From positions 62,001 through 126,000 of the forward strand of contig JAFGEQ010000019.1 of assembly GCA_016931515.1 (NCBI GenBank): a DNA stretch of 64,000 nt. The letters are read 5' to 3'. A model generated the notes under the pieces. The model did not search any database, had not been told where the DNA came from, and was given only the letters and a program-made list of their open reading frames with translations. How positions within the stretch are numbered: position 1 is the first letter of the stretch; each line of letters begins with the position of its first letter. Position numbers and translations under genes: made by a program. The DNA comes from a candidate division CSSED10-310 bacterium (lineage in GTDB: Bacteria; CSSED10-310). Shown piece by piece: positions 36,738-46,347 of this stretch.

Positions 36738-39700
36738 TCAAAGTTGATAACTCCTGCGCGGATGAAGTCCCAGATCCGGTTCAACCAGTGGATTGAGTTC
36801 CAATTCCCTGATGATATGTGTGATAGCATGCTCCAGTTGCGGATCGTCTCCATTGGCGACATGGTGGGGTTTGACATCAACTATTATATCCGGCACTGCA
36901 CCGCGATTTTCCAGGTTCCAGCCGACATCATCGAACCAGTGATAAAATTCAGGCTGTGTGACCACAGTTCCGTCAACCAATGCCTGTTGAGGAGCTATTC
37001 CCACAACGCCTCCCCAAGTCCGCCGGCCTATCAGTGTGCCCAGTTTCATCATCTTGAATTTGTGTGCGAATAGATCGCCATCGCTTCCGGAGTATTCATC
37101 GCAGAGGGCAACAAGGGGACCGCGTGCACAGAATGTCGGGACCGGAGTAATAGGTGAGTGCCTTGCCGCGCAATATCCCAGGCGTTTTCTTGACAACTTT
37201 TCGAGAAGGAGGCTTGAGACATGACCTCCGGCATTGTTCCGCACATCGATGATCATTGCATCGCGATGGGATTCTGCCAACCAGGATCGATGAAACTGAG
37301 CGAAACCATTCGTGCCCATATCCTGAATATAAAGATAACCAACCCGATCATCGGTTTTTCGGTGGACATATTCGGTGGTTTTATTGACCCACTCACGGAG
37401 ACGGGCGGGTATCTCATTTCCGATGGTTTTCACGGAAATATCCCAATTGGAGTGTCCATCAGAAAGCGTTAGAATGACTTCCTGGCCACTCATCCCCAGC
37501 AGAAGTTGACCGGGAGGAACATTCCAAGAAACAGGCTGCCCATTGACAGCAATAAGGTAATCACCGGCCTTTGCTTTCACTCCGGGTTGATTCAGAGGTG
37601 AGTTCATTGCAGGATCCCACGTGTCGCCTTTGACGATATGCGTAATTATATATCGATCCGACCCCGAATCATATTGCAGATCAATCCCGAGCATGCCCTG
37701 TGAAAAATCAGGGTGTTCTTCATATTCGCCTCCGATTTCATAAGAGTGCGACGTGCCCAACTCCCCGTAACATTCCCAGATAACATCGGATAACTCCGAA
37801 CGGGTGCTGCAGCGTTTGACCAATGGCAGGTAACGCTCGTACATCAGGTTCCAATCGACCCCCGATAAATCCTCGGCAAAATATTCATCTCTCATCAACC
37901 GCCATGATTCCCGGTACATCTGCAACCATTCGGATTTTGGATCAAGAGTTGATTTCAATCGTGTCAAGTCGACCCATCCGGATTGCTTATTGAAAGCAGG
38001 CGAATCGTTCTTTAGCGGAGTTTTGGTGGCATCCAGCACCCGGAGACCATCGGAGGTGCGGTACGCAAGGACTTTTCCGTCATGACTGAATGCGATATCG
38101 AAGACATTTTCTGCATAGGGTTCAACAGTTAAAGATTTGAGATTGAAAAATCCCAATCGAAGACCTTGTGGTTTTTCTGTGGATTTCTGTCGCGAAAGAG
38201 CTCCTTCAATATTTCTTTCCAATAACCAGACACGGTCCTTTGTTGCATGGATTCCAAGATACAGACCATCCGGGACCGGCATCGCTATCGCGCGTTCCCG
38301 GATCCCTTCCAGATCGATTGTGACAGGTGTTGCTGCGGTAATATCAGCTCGCGAGGTATCCTCAGGCGCGGACTTCGATGCTTCCGACTTGTCATCAGAC
38401 GTCTCAGATGGCGATTCGGGCTTGGGATTGAAAGGATTCAGAAGATCAGCCTTAAGAGTTATAGCCATTGGGATGATTCCCTTAGGGAAGCCATAATTGA
38501 AATCAAGATTGTCCCGCACCGGATCAAACACACGCCAGGACAGGAAATAAAGGTAACGACCCTGCGGATCGAATACCGGTTCGCGATCTAACAAAACCGG
38601 ATTTGATGCTATATGCGTTGATCGGTTATGACGATCAAAAATCTTGATTGCCACACGATGCGGATCGATAGAACAGGAATATGCCACCCAACGACCATCT
38701 GCTGAAATGTCAAAGTCGGACATCCTTTGATATTGACTTCGATCAAGCAGACAGTATTTTCCTGTATCCAATTCAACTTCGATTATTTCCTCATGGTTAT
38801 TCGTCACAATCAGGACATCCGAGCCCGGCACGATCCTCATCCGATTGATACGTCCGACAGGTATATTTTTAAGTACAATCGGCCTGACGAGTGGATCTTT
38901 GCTGAAAATACACAATTCCTCTTCTCCGGACTCATCAGTAACAGCAACAAAACGATCGCCGTCGTTCAGCCATCGCGACAGGCGATATCGAACCCGACCA
39001 CTGCGATCGCCATATGTCTGGACACCCCCCTGCCAATGAGAAAAATGAAAAAGCCTGCCACGTGAAACAGCCAGACAAGAGCAATTCGACGGATGAATAT
39101 CAATTGTCTCCAGGTGTTTCTTTAATATAGGCATTTTCGTTCGTAATTGTCTGAAGGAGGATGGTAACTCGATCTCTAGTTTTTCTGATTTGTGATCAGT
39201 GGTCGATAACCGGTAGATGTCGGCACCCATCTGATAAACAATTGATTCTCCGTCCGTCTGAGGGTTTCGAACATAATAATCATTGCTAAACGTATGGCGT
39301 GTGATTTCTTTCCCTTCGATATCACAGGAATAAATGTTCCCGATACCGTCATGATCCCCGACAAAATAAATCCGGTCTGCTATCCACATTGGATAGGCAA
39401 TATTGGAATCGATCTCCAATAAACGATGAAATTGACCGTTACCCTCGATATCGATCCAGACTTCTCCCGCACGACCTCCCTTATATCGTTTCCAGTGAGC
39501 CGGTTCCCGGCCGAAACGCCCTAAAACCATTCCACCGCGGGGTCCGAAACTGAGACAAGAACCATATCCCACTTTCATATTGACGGGATGGCCGCCCTCC
39601 AAGTCAACCCGGAAGATCAGGTTCAGACTACGGAATGGAGACCCCGACACAGAGTTAAAAATAACGCTCTGACTGTCAGGCGTCCAACCCAACGTTCTGG

Positions 39701-39965
39701 CTCCCGGTGAACCGCTGTAGGTGAGACGTTTCATTGATCCACCATTCAGGGGCATCACATAAATTTCCGGAACCCCTTCATCGGTACTCGTGAAGGCGAT
39801 CCATCGGCCATCAGGAGATATCCGCGGGTTTTGCGGTATACCGCGGGATTGGGTTAGAAGACAGGCTCGCTGATTATCCAGGGAGAATGTCCAAAGGTCA
39901 TCATCTGCCCGAAAAACGAGTTGCTTGCCATGTATCGCAGGTTCCTGAAAATACCCTGTCTTCAT
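36738..39965 (-). CDS. Tricorn-type protease (C-terminal processing peptidase family S41)
   Basis: The 1075-residue protein matches tricorn protease, which trims oligopeptides released by larger proteases. Visible are an N-terminal beta-propeller with WD/PD40-like repeats (SPDGRWIAFTS and similar), a second propeller, a linker with low-complexity Ser/Glu (near 520), a C1 segment with ELGTSHSYEIGG (His of the charge relay), a PDZ-like region (GVKAKAGDYLIAVNGQPV), and the C2 catalytic site DEYSGSDGDLFAH with S961-D962. The final ENRGAVPDIIVD supplies the Glu. No signal peptide, so cytoplasmic. ATG 39965 follows AAGGAGG; the frame extends to 39998. Confidence 0.95.
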   Translation of the reverse strand: MKTGYFQEPAIHGKQLVFRADDDLWTFSLDNQRACLLTQSRGIPQNPRISPDGRWIAFTSTDEGVPEIYVMPLNGGSMKRLTYSGSPGARTLGWTPDSQSVIFNSVSGSPFRSLNLIFRVDLEGGHPVNMKVGYGSCLSFGPRGGMVLGRFGREPAHWKRYKGGRAGEVWIDIEGNGQFHRLLEIDSNIAYPMWIADRIYFVGDHDGIGNIYSCDIEGKEITRHTFSNDYYVRNPQTDGESIVYQMGADIYRLSTTDHKSEKLEIELPSSFRQLRTKMPILKKHLETIDIHPSNCSCLAVSRGRLFHFSHWQGGVQTYGDRSGRVRYRLSRWLNDGDRFVAVTDESGEEELCIFSKDPLVRPIVLKNIPVGRINRMRIVPGSDVLIVTNNHEEIIEVELDTGKYCLLDRSQYQRMSDFDISADGRWVAYSCSIDPHRVAIKIFDRHNRSTHIASNPVLLDREPVFDPQGRYLYFLSWRVFDPVRDNLDFNYGFPKGIIPMAITLKADLLNPFNPKPESPSETSDDKSEASKSAPEDTSRADITAATPVTIDLEGIRERAIAMPVPDGLYLGIHATKDRVWLLERNIEGALSRQKSTEKPQGLRLGFFNLKSLTVEPYAENVFDIAFSHDGKVLAYRTSDGLRVLDATKTPLKNDSPAFNKQSGWVDLTRLKSTLDPKSEWLQMYRESWRLMRDEYFAEDLSGVDWNLMYERYLPLVKRCSTRSELSDVIWECYGELGTSHSYEIGGEYEEHPDFSQGMLGIDLQYDSGSDRYIITHIVKGDTWDPAMNSPLNQPGVKAKAGDYLIAVNGQPVSWNVPPGQLLLGMSGQEVILTLSDGHSNWDISVKTIGNEIPARLREWVNKTTEYVHRKTDDRVGYLYIQDMGTNGFAQFHRSWLAESHRDAMIIDVRNNAGGHVSSLLLEKLSRKRLGYCAARHSPITPVPTFCARGPLVALCDEYSGSDGDLFAHKFKMMKLGTLIGRRTWGGVVGIAPQQALVDGTVVTQPEFYHWFDDVGWNLENRGAVPDIIVDVKPHHVANGDDPQLEHAITHIIRELELNPLVEPDLGLHPRRSYQL

Positions 39966-40238
39966 CAAATCCTCCTTGTCTGGAAAGAAAATTTCCATGA
40001 AACTGTTTTTTCATTATCACATTCGGATTTTTAAAGGAAGGATGAGTTACACCCTAAATACTTCATTCACGGGAGCCGTCTGCCCGAATGACTCTGGGCC
40101 GGATCAATGGTGAGAAGACGGGTTGATACGGAGGGCTGATGGTCGAATATATATGACATTATGGAATTCAAGGAGTGAAGCTGATACATTATGGGTCGAT
40201 CAAGTTTCTGCTCCATTTATCTTTTCGGAGAGTGTCGA
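39966..40238 (+). other. Divergent intergenic region between tricorn and the GalT-like gene
   Basis: This 273-nt stretch holds the AAGGAGG site of tricorn and AT-rich sequence on both sides. TTGATA near 40122 and TATATA near 40147 could be plus-strand boxes, but the 19-nt spacing is poor. A small in-frame ORF from 40123 overlaps the GalT-like gene in another frame and shows no recognisable features. No hairpin or repeat stands out. Confidence 0.4.
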
Positions 40239-41285
40239 ATGCATGAGTTTTTTAAAACCAGGATCGAGACGGCTTCGTTCAGGATGCCCGGGAGTGACAC
40301 GGACATTATATGTAAGGTTGAGTTCAGAGAGGATCCTCTGACCGGCAGGACGAGTGTTATCTGTGAAAATCTATTGAAGAAGGTGCAGATTCTATACGGA
40401 GAGACCGATCGAAATCTGATTGATCAACTTGTCAATGAATCGCGGGCGAATTGCATTTTCTGTCCTCCTCTGGTTTTCGAATCGACACCCAGATATCCCG
40501 AAACCCTGTGTCCTGGGGGGCGTCTGCTTGGAAAAGAATCGATCCTGTTTCCCAATCTTTTTCCGATCGCCGAGATCCATGCGGTAATGACATGGCCGGA
40601 TAATCATTTTTTAACTCCCGGTCAGTTTACCTTCGCAAAATTAAGCGACCTGTTCAGTCTGGCGACACGGTTCATTTCAGATTTGGAGATCAGACGGCCA
40701 TCAATCGAATTCATCTCTTTTAACTGCAATTATATGCCTCCCGCAGGAGCCAGTGTCATCCACCCACATTTTCAACTCGTCGGAACTCGCGAACCTCCAT
40801 ACCGACTGGCGAAAATCATCCATGCAGCATATACATGGTCTATGGATCATCACGAGAATTACTGGGATATTTTATGTCGAATCGAGAGAGAGCAGGGAGA
40901 TCGCTGGATCGGTATGACAGGGCGATGGCACTGGATAGCAGCCTGGTCACCGTTAGGGGCGAATGAAATTATCAGTGTTCATGAATCAGCTCGGACCTTG
41001 TATGATCTCGATGCTACCGATTGGAACAGTCTTGCTGAGGGGCTGAACAAGGTGCTGAGTCACTTTGACGAACGGGCGTATTCCAGTTTCAATGTGTGTC
41101 TTGCCGGAGGCACACGCTCCGCCAATAACGGACAGCGATGCGTGTTAAGGGTTATCAGTCGGCAGAATGTCAAATCGATGTACAGAAACGATGAATATTT
41201 TCTGCAAAAATTCCATGGGATTGAACTGATCGTTACTGCTCCGGAAACAATAGCAGCCGAGTTAAAACATCGTTTCAATGGCTGA
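40239..41285 (+). CDS. GalT/HIT-superfamily nucleotidyl transferase-like protein
   Basis: The 348-residue protein resembles galactose-1-phosphate uridylyltransferases and related HIT-superfamily enzymes. The catalytic-type motif is HPHFQ (175-179) in PPAGASVIHPHFQLV, matching H-x-H-x-Q of GalT. C72 and C75 in ANCIFCPP resemble a zinc site. Remaining segments (ETLCPGGRLLGKESILFPNLFP, IAEIHAVMTWPDNHF) are GalT-like. It probably moves a nucleotidyl group on a sugar phosphate, but substrate cannot be told. ATG 40239 follows CGGAGAG; an upstream ATG at 40191 adds 16 residues. It overlaps the GT39 gene by 8 bp. Confidence 0.78.
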   Translation: MHEFFKTRIETASFRMPGSDTDIICKVEFREDPLTGRTSVICENLLKKVQILYGETDRNLIDQLVNESRANCIFCPPLVFESTPRYPETLCPGGRLLGKESILFPNLFPIAEIHAVMTWPDNHFLTPGQFTFAKLSDLFSLATRFISDLEIRRPSIEFISFNCNYMPPAGASVIHPHFQLVGTREPPYRLAKIIHAAYTWSMDHHENYWDILCRIEREQGDRWIGMTGRWHWIAAWSPLGANEIISVHESARTLYDLDATDWNSLAEGLNKVLSHFDERAYSSFNVCLAGGTRSANNGQRCVLRVISRQNVKSMYRNDEYFLQKFHGIELIVTAPETIAAELKHRFNG

Positions 41286-42798
41286 CCGATACTATAAAAT
41301 CTATCTGATTGCGATCCTCATTACGGCCGCTCTGTTGAGAATGTACGGCTTGAACAGAATGTCATTATGGGGCGATGAAGCCTGCATGATTTATTTGTGC
41401 CGGGAAACTCCGGCAGACATTATTGAGGCCCTGGCATCTGCAGATCGCCCCGATGTTGATGTCGCTCCACCACTTTTCTTCATTCTCCTAAACGCCTGGA
41501 TGCACCTTTTGGGATCATCCATATTCGCATTCCGTGGATTTTCAGTGTTGTTCGGAGTTTTGACGGTCTGGGGTGTCGTTCAACTGGGTGAGCACCTGTT
41601 TTCAAAAAAGACGGGCTGTCTGGCCGGCATTTTTGCAGCCATTCATCCATTCCAGATATGGTATTCCCAGGAAGGTCGAATGTACACTCTGGCCGGCTGT
41701 CTGGCCGTATATACAATTCTTTTTCTCAGCAGAGCGCTCAGATGTCCAACCCAGTATTCGGCATGGATACCCTTTGCGATCACAGGTATTGCACTCGCCT
41801 ATACACAATATTATGGTTTATTGCTGTTATTCGCACTGTTTCTTCATGCTGTCCTCGCGATCCGAAAAATGGATGCCGATAGAAAACGTGCAGCTTCCTG
41901 TTTTGCCGGAGTTGTCATTTTCTGGATAGCCGCATTCCTTCCCTGGACACCCGTGTTGTTGAGGGATTACATGCATGCCGGAGCGCCGGGAGGATTTCCG
42001 TTGATGTTCAACTGGGTAGTGACACCGGTTTTTCTTTTTGCAAAGGCCGTGATGTTCGGATTGGAAATGTATATCCGAGATTATCTATGGTTATATCCCC
42101 TGCCGATGATACTGGCTGCACTCTCAGTGGGTACTGCGATGGCACGATGGCGGGAACCTCCGGTACGGTTGCTGATGTTTTCCGTGGTTATTCCTTTTTT
42201 AATTGTCTATGGAGGCAGTCTGGCCGGATTACGAGTGTATAAAAGTCATCCTTTTGTTATTTTTCATCCAGCATTCCTAGTGCTGATGGCTTCCGGATCG
42301 TTCCTGTTAAAACAAACAGTGAGGCGGTTCACTATCGGTATCTTGATAGCCGCTCAAATCACGGTATTGATTACGCTGGTTCTGGGTGGCAATTATGTCA
42401 AACCGAGGGTTCAAGACATCGTAGATTGGATTGATGCTCGATCGGGTGATCGGAGCACAGTTGCGGTATGCCCGGCATTTATTCCCAATCCCCTGCCGAT
42501 TGTTGGGGATTTACTTGCATTTCGTTATCATAGCCAGGATCGGATGAATACATTGTATCTGACCGGTTCGAGATCTCAGGAATTGGTTGAATCCATCAGG
42601 AAGCATGGATCAGCGAGTGATCAGCTCTATTTTGTCTACCAGGACAATGATGAAGTCAGACCGATTGTCGATGATGTGATCATGGAGCTAAACCAGGTGT
42701 GGAAACGTGAGGAGACTGCTCTTTTCCCCAGTAAAAACCGGGGTTTTTCGATGGCAGTTATTCGATATGGTGTACGGGCCTTACAAAATAATCAATAA
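41278..42798 (+). CDS. GT39/ArnT-like membrane glycosyltransferase
   Basis: The 506-residue polytopic protein has a first membrane helix followed by the catalytic acidic pair D33-E34 in MSLWGDEACM, then eight to ten further helices and a C-terminal soluble part of about 120 residues. This is the layout of lipid-phosphate-sugar-dependent glycosyltransferases. LAPPLFF-like (VAPPLFFILLNAW) and EGRMYTL segments are also typical. Placed between a GalT-like nucleotidyl transferase and a heptosyltransferase, it probably belongs to an envelope glycan pathway. Confidence 0.86.
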   Translation: MADRYYKIYLIAILITAALLRMYGLNRMSLWGDEACMIYLCRETPADIIEALASADRPDVDVAPPLFFILLNAWMHLLGSSIFAFRGFSVLFGVLTVWGVVQLGEHLFSKKTGCLAGIFAAIHPFQIWYSQEGRMYTLAGCLAVYTILFLSRALRCPTQYSAWIPFAITGIALAYTQYYGLLLLFALFLHAVLAIRKMDADRKRAASCFAGVVIFWIAAFLPWTPVLLRDYMHAGAPGGFPLMFNWVVTPVFLFAKAVMFGLEMYIRDYLWLYPLPMILAALSVGTAMARWREPPVRLLMFSVVIPFLIVYGGSLAGLRVYKSHPFVIFHPAFLVLMASGSFLLKQTVRRFTIGILIAAQITVLITLVLGGNYVKPRVQDIVDWIDARSGDRSTVAVCPAFIPNPLPIVGDLLAFRYHSQDRMNTLYLTGSRSQELVESIRKHGSASDQLYFVYQDNDEVRPIVDDVIMELNQVWKREETALFPSKNRGFSMAVIRYGVRALQNNQ

Positions 42799-42811
42799 GC
42801 GAAAACGTTTT

Positions 42812-43915
42812 ATGGTCATGAGTGCGGACAGGCTCTTGACGATTGCGTCCGAGCTGGGTCTGATTCGTGCAAACAGCATAAACGGGAAGTTGCCGGACAG
42901 AAATGATATTCGGAAGTTGCTTGTCATCCGTCTCGCTTACATTGGTGACGTAGTAATGACCCTGCCGGTATTGGCTCCTTTGAGAAATGCATTTCCCAAT
43001 GCTCAGATTCATTTTTTAACGTCAGTCAATGCTGCCCCGCTGCTCCGGAATCAACCTTGTCTTGATGAGATAATTGCGGTTCAGCCCTCCTGGTTTTTTA
43101 AGCATTCTGCTGCTGATAAACCGAGTAAAATCAGGCAATTATTGAGCAACGGCTATGATGTCGGATTCGATTTTAGAGGGGATATCCGAAATATCTGGCA
43201 TTGTCTTTTCCGGCCCGGTATTCCGATACGGATCAGCTATTCTTCCGGTGGGGGTCGACTATTGCTCACCCATGCCGTTCCATGGTGCGAACTAAAGCAT
43301 AAAGTTGAGTATCATCTTGATCTTTTAAGAGCATTAGGAATTGAGGCAGCGAGCTGTGATCCCATGATCATTCTGGCTGAAGCGGAAATCGCAGCTGCCA
43401 GATCTTTATTAGATCGGATACCTGGATGTAGAGGAGAATCCCCGATTATGGTTCATCCGGGAGCTCGCCTGCCATTAAAACGGTGGCCGGCTGAGCGGTT
43501 TGCGGATCTGATAAAGCGGGTTCTCTCGGAAAGGGTTGGTCCGGTCGTTTTGGTCGATTCTGCGGACAGCGTGTCAGCTCAGTATATTTCTTCGAGGGTT
43601 CCGGAAATCATCAACCTGGCTGGTTGCCTGACGCTTCGGGAGATGGCCGCGGTTGCTTCTCTGGCAAGGGTCTTTGTCTGTAATGACAGTGGACCGATGC
43701 ATATCGCTGCAGCTGTCGGCACGCGTGTTGTAGCGCTTTTTGGTCCATCACGATCCATTGAAACAGCCCCGCGGGGTAAAGGTCACCGGGTAATAGAGGC
43801 GGACTGCCCATTTAAAGAGCGATGCGATGAGAGTGAATGTTTAAAGGGTGTCAACGGGTGCATGTCACAGATTTCTGTGGATGCTGTTTTTGCGCATGTG
43901 GTGAGGTCAGACTGA
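42812..43915 (+). CDS. Heptosyltransferase/GT9 family glycosyltransferase
   Basis: About 368 residues. GT9 landmarks are LLVIRLAYIGDVVMTLPVLAPLR at the N-terminus, VGFDFRGDIRN, IMVHPGARLPLKRWPAERFADL in the middle, and CNDSGPMHIAAAVGTRVVALFGPS near the end. The family adds heptoses or similar sugars to lipopolysaccharide core, implying an outer membrane. The start is uncertain: ATG 42812 follows the GT39 stop; the frame remains open upstream to 42707. Cysteines near the C-terminus (CPFKERCDESECLKGVNGC) form a Cys-rich tail seen in several GT9 proteins. Confidence 0.9.
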   Translation: MVMSADRLLTIASELGLIRANSINGKLPDRNDIRKLLVIRLAYIGDVVMTLPVLAPLRNAFPNAQIHFLTSVNAAPLLRNQPCLDEIIAVQPSWFFKHSAADKPSKIRQLLSNGYDVGFDFRGDIRNIWHCLFRPGIPIRISYSSGGGRLLLTHAVPWCELKHKVEYHLDLLRALGIEAASCDPMIILAEAEIAAARSLLDRIPGCRGESPIMVHPGARLPLKRWPAERFADLIKRVLSERVGPVVLVDSADSVSAQYISSRVPEIINLAGCLTLREMAAVASLARVFVCNDSGPMHIAAAVGTRVVALFGPSRSIETAPRGKGHRVIEADCPFKERCDESECLKGVNGCMSQISVDAVFAHVVRSD

Positions 43916-43955
43916 AATTGAGCCGAGGGTGAAACAGATAGCCTCTCTCGACTTC

Positions 43956-44945
43956 TTATGTTGATACTTTGAACTGCGTGACCTGACGTATTAATTCGTC
44001 GGTGATTTCCTGCACAAATTGTTCAATCGGTTTTTCCTGAGAACACCCCGATGCTCCCCTATGTCCACCACCACCAAATCGAGCAGCGATCCGGCTGACA
44101 TCGAAACCGAGCTTGGATCTGAATTCACAGAATACCTTGCCTGCTTCCGCCTCTATAAAGCTGGCTCCAACGAGTGCGCTCTCTAGGGACACGAGATAGC
44201 TGAAAATACCGGAACTCCATGCATGCCGGTAGTCGGCTCCAAGTGCTTTTATGTCCTTGTCCCGAAGAACAACGATTGCAATCTGCCCATTACATAGCAG
44301 CTCAAACGTTGATAATGCGAGTCCCAGAACACGAAGATCAATGGCTGTCCTGTTTTGAACGAGTCGCCGGATAATCGGTGCCGAATCGATGCCGAGTTTT
44401 TTCAATTCCGCTGCAGTCAGGAACGTATCAGCTGTGACGCCTTCATTCTGGAAATGTCTGGAGTCGGTCACGAGTCCGGTATAAAGACATTCTCCAACCG
44501 AAGCGTCGAGAGGCCATCCGGCTGTTTTGATCAGGTGGAAAACAACTTCGCAGGTCGAGGATGCGTCGATATCGACATGATCGTAGTCTGCAAAACCAGT
44601 GTTGGTCGCATGATGATCAATATTGATGATACTGCATCCGAGTTCCCGGATAATATCCTGAAATCCGGTTCGGTCTTCCGAGCCGATATCCAGGATCATT
44701 ACAACATCGTATCCGGGATGCAGTTCCTGAGGCGTCAATATGGATTCTTTTTCGAAGAGAAAATCAAACCGATCACCAACACCATTGAACCAGGCGATAT
44801 CAACTGTTTTACCGGTCAGGCGAAGGGATCTCACAAGTCCCATCACGGAGCCGGCGGCATCGCCATCAGGATAAATATGTGAGGTGACGAGTATTTTTTT
44901 TGAGTTGTTGACTTTCTGGATCAAATCATGATCAAACGATTTCAA
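43956..44945 (-). CDS. DHH-family phosphoesterase (NrnA-like)
   Basis: The protein (about 329 residues) has the DHH catalytic motifs VTSHIYPDGDAAGS, VMILDIGSED, and INIDHHATN, and the C-terminal DHHA1 motif FGGGGHRGASG. NrnA proteins degrade short oligoribonucleotides and also remove the 3'-phosphate of pAp, a by-product of PAPS use. TTG 44945 has AAGGAG 8 nt upstream; the longer TTG start at 44963 would include that site. It lies 60 nt downstream of the ABC binding protein gene and may be co-transcribed. Confidence 0.92.
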   Translation of the reverse strand: MKSFDHDLIQKVNNSKKILVTSHIYPDGDAAGSVMGLVRSLRLTGKTVDIAWFNGVGDRFDFLFEKESILTPQELHPGYDVVMILDIGSEDRTGFQDIIRELGCSIINIDHHATNTGFADYDHVDIDASSTCEVVFHLIKTAGWPLDASVGECLYTGLVTDSRHFQNEGVTADTFLTAAELKKLGIDSAPIIRRLVQNRTAIDLRVLGLALSTFELLCNGQIAIVVLRDKDIKALGADYRHAWSSGIFSYLVSLESALVGASFIEAEAGKVFCEFRSKLGFDVSRIAARFGGGGHRGASGCSQEKPIEQFVQEITDELIRQVTQFKVST

Positions 44946-45005
44946 AAGGTTATCTCCTTGCAAACAGTCCGCTGATTCATGCAGATTACCTGCATGCCCG
45001 AAAAT

Positions 45006-46343
45006 TTATAATAGTGTTTCCAGTGAATTCACCAATACACCGGTCACATTCTTCTGCATTCTTTCCAAGTGCAGTTTGACCAGATCCTGTTCAGCCGACT
45101 GACCGGAATCACGTTGATCCGCCGCCTTGATATAAACCTGTTCCAGTTCATCGGAGATCTTGACCCGGCACTCGAACCAGTCCGGAATGCGCGGCACGAA
45201 TTCAGCATAATCAAGTTGCTTATATGGTGCGGCGAAATTAGGATCTTCAGCAAAAATTGATTGGATTTTTTCAGTGTTCAAAGAGGATTGCCGAACGGGG
45301 ATGTACGTGCTCTCAATGCTCCACCGGGCACCATTGTCTGTATTGGTGAACCATTTGATAAAATCCCATGCGCCGGCGATTTTTGCAGAATTTCCGCTGT
45401 TAAAGATGTTGATGTTGGTTCCGGACAGAACCACTGCCGGTCGAACATCTCCCTGGGCGATCGGAGCGACACCGAAATCGAACCGGATTTTTCCTTTCAG
45501 AAATACGCGACTGACAATAGATGATTCGAACATGGCGACCTTACCTGCCAGCCAATCATTTTGATGATCATAACCTTCCGCAAACTTTGCTGTACCTTCG
45601 CGGATCATATCATAATAAAAAGCAGTGGCCTTGTATCCGGCTTCAGTATCAAGAAAAACCCGCCGTGTGGGCTCATCGAACAGAACACCCCCGAAACTCA
45701 TGAAAACACAACTCCAATTCCATTCATTTCTGATCGTCATGCCGTATCCCAATACATCGGCTTCTCCATCACCGTCGAGATCCCGGGTCAGTTTCCGGCA
45801 ATACTCCCTCATCTGGTCAGTGGTGACCGGAGGTTTTTCGGGATCAAGTCCCACTTCCCGGAACATATCCTTGTTATAATAAAGAACGGGAACTGATTTG
45901 TTAAAAGGGAAAGACCACAGTTTTCCGTTAAACGTGTTGTTACGTAACATGACCGGAATGATGTCAGCAACAAATTCCTTCGCATCCGGTTCTGCGGCGA
46001 TCAGGTCGTCGAGACATACGAGTTTTCCTGCTTCGGAGAGTTTGAGAGTCAGAGCTTCGTAATTTTGGGAGATATCCGGTGAGCGTCCGGCCACTACTGA
46101 AGCGAGTATTTTTTTCTGCAGAGTGTCATACGAGCCCATATTGATGCCAATTACATAGTACTGCTCCTGGGATTGGTTATATTCATCCATCATGGTTGTC
46201 AGCACTTTCCCAAGAGGACCGCTCATGCCATGCCAAAATGTGATGCCGATACGGCCTGGAGGTATTGTTTCTTCCTTGAGGTTACCGCATCCATGAAATC
46301 CTGTGATGGTGATCAGAAGTACCAGCATGAACGCATAACGCAT
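45006..46343 (-). CDS. ABC transporter extracellular solute-binding lipoprotein (family 1, UgpB-like)
   Basis: The 445-residue protein has a lipoprotein signal with lipobox Cys C19 (ITGFHGCGN) and a bacterial extracellular solute-binding family 1 fold: TFWHGMSGPLGKVLTTMMDEYNQSQ, SYDTLQKKILASVVAGRSPDI, FPFNKSVPVLYYNKDMF, and AGAWDFIKWF. The opening resembles UgpB (glycerol-3-phosphate) and maltose/sugar binders; the ligand is not certain. RBS AAGGAG precedes ATG. It is the fourth gene of an operon with two permeases, with no ATPase gene. Confidence 0.9.
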   Translation of the reverse strand: MRYAFMLVLLITITGFHGCGNLKEETIPPGRIGITFWHGMSGPLGKVLTTMMDEYNQSQEQYYVIGINMGSYDTLQKKILASVVAGRSPDISQNYEALTLKLSEAGKLVCLDDLIAAEPDAKEFVADIIPVMLRNNTFNGKLWSFPFNKSVPVLYYNKDMFREVGLDPEKPPVTTDQMREYCRKLTRDLDGDGEADVLGYGMTIRNEWNWSCVFMSFGGVLFDEPTRRVFLDTEAGYKATAFYYDMIREGTAKFAEGYDHQNDWLAGKVAMFESSIVSRVFLKGKIRFDFGVAPIAQGDVRPAVVLSGTNINIFNSGNSAKIAGAWDFIKWFTNTDNGARWSIESTYIPVRQSSLNTEKIQSIFAEDPNFAAPYKQLDYAEFVPRIPDWFECRVKISDELEQVYIKAADQRDSGQSAEQDLVKLHLERMQKNVTGVLVNSLETLL

Positions 46344-46347
46344 AAGA

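Noticed and set aside
40123-40341. 72-codon ORF upstream of the GalT-like gene
   Set aside because: It overlaps the GalT-like coding sequence in another frame and shows no motif, hydrophobic segment or ribosome site.
44355-44882. 175-codon plus-strand ORF antisense to the DHH phosphoesterase
   Set aside because: DHH motifs on the opposite strand are intact, and this frame shows no family features.
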